37,587 nucleotides of DNA from an uncultured Clostridia bacterium (GTDB lineage Bacteria; Bacillota; Clostridia; TANB77; CAG-508). The stretch spans positions 1-37,587 of the forward strand of contig CATLHF010000014.1 of assembly GCA_949948835.1 (NCBI GenBank), in the 5' to 3' direction. A model generated the notes under the pieces. It was given only the letters and a program-made list of their open reading frames with translations. It did no database searches and was not told the DNA's origin. The position numbers and the translations under genes are program-made. The first letter of the stretch is position 1; each line of letters starts with the position of its first letter. Shown piece by piece: positions 24,883 to 32,580 of this stretch.

Positions 24883-25654
24883 ATGATGGAGAAAATTTTA
24901 GAGGTAAAAAACATAGAAAAATACTATGGAAATAAAACAAACCTAACAAAGGCAATTGATAATATTAGCTTTGCAGTAGAAAAGAAAGAATTTGTTGGAA
25001 TTATGGGAGCAAGTGGATCAGGAAAAAGCACACTTTTAAATGTAATTTCAACAATAGACAGAGTTACAGCAGGACACATTATTGTTAATGGTGAAGATAT
25101 TACTAAATTAAAAGGAAATAAGCTAAATAAATTTAGAAGAGAAGAATTAGGATTTATTTTTCAAGATTTTAATTTGCTAGATACTTTAACAGCGTATGAA
25201 AACATTGCTCTTGCATTAACAATTCGGAAGAGTACAAGCAAAGGAAATTGATAAAAGAGTAAAAGAAATTGCTGATAAATTAGGAATTAAAGAAATTCTT
25301 AAAAAATATCCTTATCAAGTATCTGGTGGACAAAAACAAAGAATTGCATCTGCAAGAGCAATTATAACAAATCCAAAATTGGTACTTGCAGATGAGCCAA
25401 CAGGTGCATTAGATTCAAAATCAGCAAGACAATTATTAGAAAACTTTGAGTATTTAAATCAAAAATTAGGAGCAACGATTTTAATGGTAACACATGATGC
25501 ATTTACCGCTTCTTATGCAAATAGAATTTTATTCATTAAAGACGGAAAAGTATTTAATGAACTTGTAAAAGGAAATGATACAAGAAAGCAATTTTTTGAA
25601 AAAATAATAGAGGTACAAACACTTCTTGGAGGTGATTTGAACGATGTTATTTAA
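24883..25654 (+). CDS. ABC transporter ATPase (BceA-like), needs one +1 shift
   Basis: 256 residues, the normal BceA length. Walker A GASGSGKST, Q-loop FIFQDFNLLD, signature VSGGQKQR, Walker B VLADEPTGALD and switch THD. At codon 115 (CGG, 25225-25227) skipping the C joins ENIALALTI to GRVQAKEIDKRVKEIADKLG. The signature motif (about 25320-25340) lies in the +1 frame and between the two long open frames, so no ATPase is made without the shift. It works with the permease next to it to remove peptide antibiotics from the membrane and to signal to the kinase. AGGAGG site upstream; overlaps the permease start by 11 bases. Confidence 0.92.
25225..25227 (+). other. CGG +1 recoding site 8 (BceA-like ATPase)
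   Basis: Zero-frame ATT-CGG-AAG; without the C, ATT-GGA-AGA-GTA-CAA. A TGA follows nine codons on in the zero frame. Confidence 0.82.
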
Positions 25655-27735
25655 ATTATCATTCGAAAACATGAAAAAAAGTATAAAAGATTATGCAATA
25701 TACTTTTTAACCCTAGTGCTAGGTGTTGCAATATTTTACATGTTTAATTCATTAGATAGTCAACAAGCAATGTTACAAGTATCACGGGTCACAAAGAGAG
25801 ATTATAAAACTTATGATATCTATGCTTGGATTTGTGTCAGTATTTGTTGCCATTGTGTTAGGATTACTAATTGTGTATGCAAACAACTTCTTGATTAACA
25901 GAAGAAAAAAAGAATTTGGAATTTATATGACATTAGGAATGGGAAGAAGGCAAATATCAAAAATCATTTTAATGGAAACAATATTTGTAGGTATTATCTC
26001 GCTAATGATAGGAATTGTAATAGGAGTATTTGCTTCTCAATTTATGTCGATATTTGTTGCAAAAATGTTTGAAGCAGATATGAGTGAATTCCATTTTGTA
26101 TTCTCAAAAGATGCTTGTATTAAAACTTGTATATATTTTGCAGTAATGTATGTAGCAGTAATGATTTTTAACACATATATAGTATCAAGATATAAACTAA
26201 TCAATTTATTAAATGCAAGTAAGAAAAATGAAAAAGTAAAAATAAAGAATCCATTTATTTGTATAATAATTTTTATAGTGGCTACAAGCTTATTAGGTTA
26301 TGCTTATTGGAAAGTAACAAAAGATTTCAATTCACTAACAACAGCAGATAAATTATTACCACCAATTTTAATGGGAATTGTGGGAACCATAGGAATTTTT
26401 TGGTCTTTATCTGGTTTTATTATACAGATAGTTCAAAAACATAAAAAAACATATTTAAGAGACGCAAATATGTTTGTATTAAGACAAATTAATAATAAAA
26501 TCAATACAATGGTTGTAAGTATGAGTGTTATATGTTTAATGTTATTTATGACCATATCGATACTTTCGTCAAGTTTAGCGTTAAGAAATACAATGCAAAG
26601 AGAACTTATTGAAATGACACCTGTCGATTTAAACTTATATAAAACGGCAAATCTACCAGAAAGTATTACAAATAGATATGGAAAAACTACTTATTATACA
26701 AAAGAACAACGAGAAGATTCTAAAATATCAATTAAAGAAACATTAGTAAATAATAATTTAGATATGAATGTATTAAAAGACAATATAGAAATCCCAATAT
26801 ATGCTACAAAAGATTTAACTTGGAGAGATTTTTTTGGAGAAAAATATGAAGAAATAAAAGCTATTTTACCAAATCTTATGTTTGACACAACAGAAGAAAT
26901 TGTAAAAATATCAGATTATAATAAAATAGCAAGCTTATATGGAATAGAGCAATATGAATTAAATGATGATGAATATATTGTGCTTTGTGATTTTACTTCT
27001 CAAGAAGAAGTAAGAAATAAAGTGCTAGCAGAGGGAGAACATACTTTAAAAATTGCTGGAAAACAATATAAAGCAAAATATAATGAATGTAAAAGTGGAT
27101 TTATTGTAATGTCAACAAGCCATACAAATACAGGAATCATATTGGTTCCAGATAATTGTCCTTTAACAGAAGATATGAAAGAGATAGCATTTTTAGCAGC
27201 AAATTATAATGTGGATACAGATGAAGAAAAAGAGAGAATAGAGAAATTATTCTCAAGTGGAGATTCAGGATTTATACAAAATCTAGATAGTAATGGAATA
27301 GAAATAGATGGACTTACTAAGATATCTATAATGGAAGCAAGTATAGGAATAGCAACAATAGTAACATTTATAGCAATCTATTTAGGAATTATATTTCTAA
27401 TTGCAAGTTCAGCAATTTTAGCCCTAAAGCAACTAACAGATAGTTCAGATAATAAACAAAGATATGCAATTTTAAGAAAAATTGGATGTGACGAGAAAAT
27501 GATAAATAGAGCATTGTTTAGACAAATAGGTATTTTCTTTGGAGTACCACTAATACTAGCCATAATACATTCTATTTTTGGAATACAATTTGCAATTAAT
27601 TTAATGTCTGGTCTTGCAAGCAAAGAAGATTTAGTTCCATCAATAATAGCAACTGTTATTGTCATGGGAATAATATATGGAGCATATTTCTTGGCAACTT
27701 ATTTTGGAAGTAAAAATGTAATTAAAGAAGAATAG
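25644..27735 (+). CDS. ABC transporter permease (BceB-like), needs one +1 shift
   Basis: 696 residues after joining. First helix near 15-35, then at codon 48 (CGG, 25785-25787) the zero frame is lost. Skipping the C gives VSGSQREIIKLMISMLGFVS running straight into FVAIVLGLLIVYANNFLI and RRKKEFGIYMTLGMGRRQI, the FtsX-like core. About ten membrane helices with a large outer domain (about 320-540) typical of Bce-type permeases, which binds the peptide antibiotic. Four-helix FtsX end at the C-terminus. Starts inside the ATPase 3' end. Confidence 0.9.
25785..25787 (+). other. CGG +1 recoding site 9 (BceB-like permease)
   Basis: Zero-frame TCA-CGG-GTC; without the C, TCA-GGG-TCA-CAA. The only one of the ten sites with GGG as the Gly codon. 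Confidence 0.8.
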
Positions 27736-27741
27736 GACAAT

Positions 27742-27779
27742 AAAATACACCAACTAATTTTATTAATTGGTGTATTTTA
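27742..27779. terminator. Bidirectional terminator between permease and CotF-like gene
   Basis: AAAATACACCAA pairs with TTGGTGTATTTT between two convergent genes; T-runs lie on both strands. Confidence 0.75.
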
Positions 27780-27781
27780 TT

Positions 27782-28333
27782 TTATAAAGAAATTGGGTTA
27801 TAGATACTTGCAATATTGCCAGTTTGTTCACCTGTTGCTATAACGAGTGGGTAATAATTGTTTTTTGCCATCCATTCATATACTTCATAAGAATGATTAC
27901 AGCTCATTGTGTAAGCATCTTTTAAAAATTGTCTTAATTTTGGATTGGTTGCTTCCATAGAAGCAATCGCATATTCCTTACCAGCTCTTTTAAGAGTTAA
28001 AAAATAAGATAGTGCAATTTCTCTATCTGTTAAAGTGGTAACATTTGTATTTACTGTAACAGGAGTAGCAGGTTTTGAAGAATTAACATCTTCAGAAAAA
28101 ATTGAAGTATTTAATTCTGGAACGTTTAATTTACCGCTTGCTGTATCAACATCTTTTACAAATTCTACTTTTTTATTGTAATCTTCAACATGAACTGGAA
28201 AATGAGTATTTAACATAGATTTTAATTCTTCATTAGTAACTTGATTTTTAAATAAAGACATACAAGTGATAGTATTTACGCAACTTGTAATTAATTCATT
28301 TAAATAACTTAATTCACATATTGTTAATTTCAT
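27782..28333 (-). CDS. Spore coat protein, CotF family
   Basis: 183 residues. The C-terminal half holds LTDREIALSYFLTLKRAGKE, YAIASMEATNPKLRQFLKDA and CNHSYEVYEWMAKNNYYPL, the CotF/coat F domain pattern. An N-terminal alpha-helical part with several Cys (CELSYLNELITSCVNTITC) and a Ser/Thr/Val linker precede it. Coat F proteins form part of the inner spore coat. Good AGGAGGTG site before the ATG. It lies between the antibiotic-response genes and MATE, with its own direction, so there is no operon link. Confidence 0.85.
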   Translation of the reverse strand: MKLTICELSYLNELITSCVNTITCMSLFKNQVTNEELKSMLNTHFPVHVEDYNKKVEFVKDVDTASGKLNVPELNTSIFSEDVNSSKPATPVTVNTNVTTLTDREIALSYFLTLKRAGKEYAIASMEATNPKLRQFLKDAYTMSCNHSYEVYEWMAKNNYYPLVIATGEQTGNIASIYNPISL

Positions 28334-28405
28334 AAAAACACCTCCATAGATAAAAATAGTATAACCTGAAGCTTAAACAATATACTGATTTTATTTGATA
28401 AGTAG

Positions 28406-28434
28406 TAGATTAAAAAAACAAGAAATGTTATAAT
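28406..28434 (+). promoter_or_regulatory. Possible promoter of the MATE gene
   Basis: TATAAT (28429-28434) with a weak TAGATT (28406-28411) 17 bases upstream, 53 bases before the start. Confidence 0.45.
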
Positions 28435-28486
28435 TTGTTTAAATAATAAAAACATTAAATGAAACGTAATAAAAAGGAAAAGAAAA

Positions 28487-29746
28487 ATGGAAGAAATAAA
28501 TGTAAAAAAACAATTGAAAAGATCATTACCAATAGCATTTGAAAGCTTAATTAATATTCTTATGACATTAGTAGATACACTTGCTATATCTACCATTGGA
28601 GTCGCAGAATTAGGAGCAATTGGAGCTATGAGTGTTGTATTAAATATAATGCAAATGAGTATCCAAACAATAAATGTTTCAAACAACACATTAGTTGCCA
28701 AAGCAATTGGCGAAAACGATAAAGACAAATTAAAACTAATTACAGGAAATGCGATTATTATGACTCTAATTATTTCAATTATAACGGTAATTTTAGTATT
28801 TACTATACAGCCGATTTTTCCAAGTTTGTTTGAAGTAGATAAGATGTGTATAACTTATTTGACAATCCGTTTAATTGGTTTTATACAAACTTCAATCGTG
28901 ACTGTTCTATCAGGTCATCAAAGAACAATAGGAAATCAAAGGAATATATTAAATTTAAGAATTTTTGCAGTAGTATTAAATTTAATATTAGACTTAATAG
29001 TAGTAAAATTAGGGTATGGAATTGTAGGAGTAGCTTGGGTGACAGTTTTTATCGATACATTTTTAATGATATGTTTACTAATAAAATCAAAAGAAACGGT
29101 AATATATCGATATGTAAATAAAGTATTTAAAGAAATAGGTAATTTATTTAAATGGAATTTTGTTGAAAGAATTGCTTCAAGAATAGATAACTTCATATTC
29201 AATTTGATTGTAGCAAGAATGGGAAGCTTGGAATATGCTGTACATGTCATTTTAATTCAGATTGCCAATATTTATGAAGCATTTATACAAGGGTTTGGAG
29301 ATGGAATTACAATTACAGTAGGAATTGCATCAGGAGATAAAAGTAATAGTAGTATGAATAAAGTAAAAGAAGTTGCAAAGAAACTAATTAATAAATGTTC
29401 TATTGTTTTTCCTATTATTATATTTTTAATAGCCATAGTTGTTATGAAAATCTCATTAAAAGAGTTTGAATTGCAAGTTATTTTTTATAAAGTATTGCCA
29501 TTACTAATAGTTGGAACTTATGTAACAATGAGTGCTACATATTATTTTGCGATATTAAGAGGAATTAGAGACTTCAAGTTTTTAGCTAAAAGAAATGTAA
29601 TCAGTTCAATTGCTAAAATTATTTTAGCAACTATATTAGGTTATACTCCACTTGGTATTATAGGTGTATGGATTGCATATTTGGCTTATGGAATTATACA
29701 AAAATATATGTCTAAAGATAGATATAAGCAAATTTTTGAAAATTAA
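28487..29746 (+). CDS. MATE-family efflux transporter
   Basis: 419 residues with about 12 hydrophobic segments in two similar halves. Start ...LKRSLPIAFESLINILMTLVDTLAISTIGVAELGAIGAM (helices 1-2) fits the MATE family, which exports drugs and metabolites by H+ or Na+ exchange. It has the usual G..RT.GNQRNILNLRI loop and the second-half start RIASRIDNFIFNLIVARMG. AAAGGAAAAG ribosome site. Monocistronic. No zero-frame CGG. Confidence 0.9.
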   Translation: MEEINVKKQLKRSLPIAFESLINILMTLVDTLAISTIGVAELGAIGAMSVVLNIMQMSIQTINVSNNTLVAKAIGENDKDKLKLITGNAIIMTLIISIITVILVFTIQPIFPSLFEVDKMCITYLTIRLIGFIQTSIVTVLSGHQRTIGNQRNILNLRIFAVVLNLILDLIVVKLGYGIVGVAWVTVFIDTFLMICLLIKSKETVIYRYVNKVFKEIGNLFKWNFVERIASRIDNFIFNLIVARMGSLEYAVHVILIQIANIYEAFIQGFGDGITITVGIASGDKSNSSMNKVKEVAKKLINKCSIVFPIIIFLIAIVVMKISLKEFELQVIFYKVLPLLIVGTYVTMSATYYFAILRGIRDFKFLAKRNVISSIAKIILATILGYTPLGIIGVWIAYLAYGIIQKYMSKDRYKQIFEN

Positions 29747-29755
29747 GTGATTATT

Positions 29756-29826
29756 AAAAACCTTACGATTTCGTAAGGTTTTTGTAATGTAAATCGATGG
29801 CAAGAGCAATAGAAATAAACTATAAT
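29756..29826 (+). promoter_or_regulatory. Terminator of MATE doubling as yxeA promoter module
   Basis: AAAAACCTTACG-ATTT-CGTAAGGTTTTT (29756-29783) is both a terminator-like hairpin and a copy of the CCTTACR-N4-YGTAAGR palindrome. It is followed by TGTAA (29783-29787), TAAATCGATGGCAAG (29790-29804) with -35 TGGCAA (29798-29803), a 17-base spacer and TATAAT (29821-29826). Spacing equals that of the module at 24797. Confidence 0.75.
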
Positions 29827-29859
29827 AAAATTAAATAAAAAGTGTAGGAGGAATGAAAA

Positions 29860-30204
29860 ATGGAAGATATAAGAGAAAAAATACCGATTATCATTATAAC
29901 AATATTATCAATACTAGTATTAGGTGTAGCATTATATTTTATAGAATATTACGAGGCAGTTTATTATACTAAAATTGATAATTCTAAAATAGCTAAAATG
30001 ACTTCAACTGATGATATGAGATATGAGTATACTTTAGATTGTTACAATAAAAATGGTGGTAAAAAAGAAATAAAATTTAAGACAAGTAGAGAACTAAGGC
30101 AAGATGCATACTTGTTACTAGAAGTAAGAGTTATGGGAGTACATAATTGGAAAGAAGTACAATTTGATGAACTTCCAGATAAAGTCCAACAGAGTTATAA
30201 GTAA
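29860..30204 (+). CDS. YxeA-family (DUF1093) small membrane/exported protein
   Basis: 114 residues. One N-terminal hydrophobic segment (about 8-28) then a small outer domain: YYTKIDNSKI, YEYTLDCYNKNG, KEIKFKTSRELRQDAYLLLEV, VHNWKEVQFDELP. This is the YxeA pattern (Y...L..Y...G....I.F...R.LR..AYL.....V..W.EV....LP). In Bacillus subtilis yxeA sits beside the yxdJKLM antibiotic-response system, which agrees with the shared promoter module here. GTAGGAGGAA site upstream. Role at the envelope is not known. Confidence 0.82.
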   Translation: MEDIREKIPIIIITILSILVLGVALYFIEYYEAVYYTKIDNSKIAKMTSTDDMRYEYTLDCYNKNGGKKEIKFKTSRELRQDAYLLLEVRVMGVHNWKEVQFDELPDKVQQSYK

Positions 30205-30230
30205 ATGTAGAAGGTAAGGTATTAGTATAT

Positions 30231-30929
30231 ATGAAAACATTTGTAAAAATAGTTTTAATAATATCATTAGTTATAATAAGTGTAGCAGTAGTAGTTGTAG
30301 GAAATGGATATGATATGTATAAAGAGGCATTGAATAAAATGTCTTTAGAAGAAAAGGTAGCAACTATAAGAAAAAATGAAAATTATACAAAAATAGAAGA
30401 AGTGCCAAAAATATATAAAAATGCAGTAATATCCGTAGAAGATCATAGGTTTTATAGGCATTGCGGGATTGATATTATTGCAATTGTAAGAGCTATGATA
30501 AATGACATAAAAGCAATGGATTTTGTAGAGGGTGGAAGCACGATTACTCAGCAACTTGCTAAAAACATGTATTTTACACAAGAAAAGAAAATAACAAGAA
30601 AAATTGCAGAAATATTTATGGCATTTGAAATAGAAAAAAACTACAGTAAAGATAATATACTAGAATTATATCTAAATACTAGCTATTATGGAGATGGATA
30701 TTATACAGTAAAAGAAGCATGTAAAGGTTATTTTAATAAAAAATTAAATCAAATGACGGACTATGAAGCAATACTTCTTGCAGGAATTCCAAATGCTCCA
30801 TCTGTTTATTCGCCAACAAAGAATCCAGAGCTTGCAAGAAAAAGACAAAAACAAGTTATGGAGAAAATGATTAAACATGATTATTTATCAAAAGAAGAAG
30901 CAAATTATATAATAAAACAGAATCAATAA
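30231..30929 (+). CDS. Monofunctional peptidoglycan glycosyltransferase (GT51)
   Basis: 232 residues. N-terminal anchor (about 5-24), then the GT51 domain that polymerises lipid II at the outer face. Motifs: SVEDHRFYRHCGID with the catalytic Glu (about 69-82), GGSTITQQLAKNMYF (about 103-117), KIAEIFMAFEIEKNYSKDNILELYLN, and ILLAGIPNAPSVYSP. No transpeptidase domain follows. Such short enzymes can keep glycan synthesis going under antibiotic attack. Start ATG at 30231 lies 26 bases after yxeA, so both are probably one transcript under the stress promoter. Confidence 0.9.
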   Translation: MKTFVKIVLIISLVIISVAVVVVGNGYDMYKEALNKMSLEEKVATIRKNENYTKIEEVPKIYKNAVISVEDHRFYRHCGIDIIAIVRAMINDIKAMDFVEGGSTITQQLAKNMYFTQEKKITRKIAEIFMAFEIEKNYSKDNILELYLNTSYYGDGYYTVKEACKGYFNKKLNQMTDYEAILLAGIPNAPSVYSPTKNPELARKRQKQVMEKMIKHDYLSKEEANYIIKQNQ

Positions 30930-30959
30930 AAAGAAGGTGATTAGAATTGCCTTCTTTTT
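30928..30959 (+). terminator. Terminator after the glycosyltransferase gene
   Basis: AAAAAGAAGG pairs with CCTTCTTTTT around a 12-base loop, at the stop codon. Confidence 0.8.
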
Positions 30960-30995
30960 ATGTATATTTATAGATAACAAAATTTTAAAAAACTA

Positions 30996-31036
30996 TATAC
31001 AAAAATGCGACCAAGTGATATACTAACAATTGTTAG
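30996..31036 (+). promoter_or_regulatory. tetR promoter with palindromic operator
   Basis: TATACA (30996-31001), 17-base spacer, TATACT (31019-31024). The perfect 14-base palindrome CTAACAATTGTTAG (31023-31036) begins in the -10 box and covers the likely start point, fitting TetR-type autorepression. Confidence 0.65.
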
Positions 31037-31069
31037 GTAACACACGTTATTTTAAAAGGAGATGATGTA

Positions 31070-31648
31070 ATGCCAAGAAAGATAACGTTTCAAAAAGAAG
31101 ATGTGCTAAATACTGCTTATGAAATAGTAGAAAAAGAAGGCTTTGAAGGCATTAATGCAAGAAGAATAGCAAGTGAGTTAAACTCATCGGTTCATCCTAT
31201 TTTTAACCATTTTAAAGATATGGAAGAGTTAAAAAAAGCAGTGTATGAAAAAATATACGGAAAATACCAAGAATATATGTTAAGCGGTGCTAATGAAGAA
31301 AAAGCTTATAAGAAAATGGGAATGTCCTATATTGAATTTGCAAAAGACTATCCAGAATTTTTTAAAATTATCTTTATGCAAAAAACGAACTTAAATGCGG
31401 AAAACTTTGTTATGGCAGATAAAATTGGCGATGACGTTATTAAAAAAGGACAAATATTAACTGGATTATCATTTGAAGAACAAAAACAGTTTCATATAAA
31501 AGTATGGATATTTACACATGGAATTGCATGTTTAGTTGCTACCAAAACAGTAGAATTTTCAAATGAAGAAATAAGCAAATTACTAGGAAATACAGTTTTG
31601 GAAATGCTAAAAGGATTTAAAATGGAAAGGGGAAATAAGAGTGAATAA
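31070..31648 (+). CDS. TetR/AcrR-family repressor
   Basis: 192 residues. N-terminal helix-turn-helix: ITFQKEDVLNTAYEIVEKEG, FEGINARRIASELNSSVHPIFNHF (about residues 5-48). The C-terminal ligand domain, with a TetR_C-like WIFTHGIACLVATKTVEFSNEE end, is of the type that controls drug or ABC transporters. Start ATG with AAAAGGAGATGA upstream. The stop overlaps the next gene start by 8 bases, so it controls the exporter operon it leads. Confidence 0.9.
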   Translation: MPRKITFQKEDVLNTAYEIVEKEGFEGINARRIASELNSSVHPIFNHFKDMEELKKAVYEKIYGKYQEYMLSGANEEKAYKKMGMSYIEFAKDYPEFFKIIFMQKTNLNAENFVMADKIGDDVIKKGQILTGLSFEEQKQFHIKVWIFTHGIACLVATKTVEFSNEEISKLLGNTVLEMLKGFKMERGNKSE

Positions 31649-32580
31649 TATTATTGAAGTTAGGAATCTAACAAAGGAATATAAGGGAGTAAAAGCAATT
31701 GATGATTTATCATTTGAAGTTCATGAAGGAGAAATATTAGGATTACTTCGGACCAAATGGAAGTGGAAAATCAACAACAATTAATTGTATTTTATCTTTA
31801 TTAAATTTTAGTAAAGGAAGTATTACCATATTTGGAAAAGAAATGAAACCAGATGCTTATAGCATAAAAGAGAAGATAGGAGTGGTATTTCAAGATGTAG
31901 CAGTATTTGAAGAATTAACGGTATATGAAAATATTGACTATTTTTGCGGACTTTATATTAAAGATAAGAAAAAGAGAAAACAATATATTGATGATGCTAT
32001 AGAATTAGTAGGGCTAGAAGAATTTAGAAAGTTTTATCCAAAACAATTATCTGGAGGACTATTAAGACGTTTAAATATTGCTTGTGGAATCGCTCATAAA
32101 CCAAGCATTATATTTTTAGATGAACCAACTGTTGCAGTTGATCCACAAAGTAGAAATAATATATTAGATGGTATTAAAAAGCTAAGAGATAATGGAGCAA
32201 CAATATTATATACAACTCATTATATGGAAGAAGTAGAAATTATTTGTGATAGAGTTATTATTCTAGACAAAGGAAAAGTACTTGCAACAGGAACAACAGA
32301 TGAATTAAAGGAACTTGCAAAAATAGAAGAAAAGGTAACAGTAGAGGTAAATGAGCTAGAAGAAAAATATATGGAAGAAATTAAGAAATTAGAGCATGTA
32401 GATGAGGTAACTTATAATGGAAACATCTTACTTGTTACCTATAAAAAAGGCAAAAACAATTTAATCGAATTAATCGATTATTTGAAAAAAGAGAGTATCA
32501 AATACAATAAAATTTATTCTGAAAGACCAACACTAAATGATGTATTTCTAGAATTAACAGGAAAGGAACTTAGAGACTAA
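31641..32580 (+). CDS. ABC-2 type transporter ATPase, needs one +1 shift
   Basis: 312 residues after joining. GTG start at 31641 inside the tetR end, with GGGGAAATAAGA upstream. At codon 37 (CGG, 31749-31751) skipping the C gives EILGLLGPNGSGKSTT, a full Walker A; the zero frame destroys it. Then FQDVAVFEELT (Q-loop), LSGGLLRRLNIA signature, IIFLDEPTVAVDP Walker B and TTHYMEE switch, and a C-terminal DrrA-like domain (about 220-312). It drives the two ABC-2 permeases behind it, with which it overlaps. Substrate is probably a drug or lipid-like compound, judged by the TetR control. Confidence 0.93.
31749..31751 (+). other. CGG +1 recoding site 10 (ABC-2 ATPase Walker A)
   Basis: Zero-frame CTT-CGG-ACC-AAA-TGG; without the C, CTT-GGA-CCA-AAT-GGA. 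The Gly is the first residue of Walker A. Removing a G instead would put Arg there, so this site shows that the C is the base skipped. Confidence 0.9.

Noticed and set aside
25813..25900. Separate permease start at ATG 25813
   Set aside because: No ribosome site, and it would lack the first helix that joins perfectly through the +1 shift at 25785.
3699..31751. Ten frameshifts explained as random sequencing errors or pseudogene decay
   Set aside because: Random lesions would vary in type, base and phase. All ten are one extra C directly before a Gly codon, in genes with otherwise intact motifs, and no other lesion is seen. A systematic assembly or modification artefact cannot be fully ruled out without reads, but inserted C before GG in the other phases was not found.
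3699..31751. CGG reassigned to another amino acid (Trp or Gln, as known in some lineages)
   Set aside because: A simple reassignment keeps the frame. Here the frame changes by +1 after each CGG, and reading on in the zero frame reaches stops.
3699..31751. prfB- or antizyme-type programmed frameshift
   Set aside because: No stop codon follows the slip codon, no shared stimulatory element is visible, and the preceding codons differ at almost every site.
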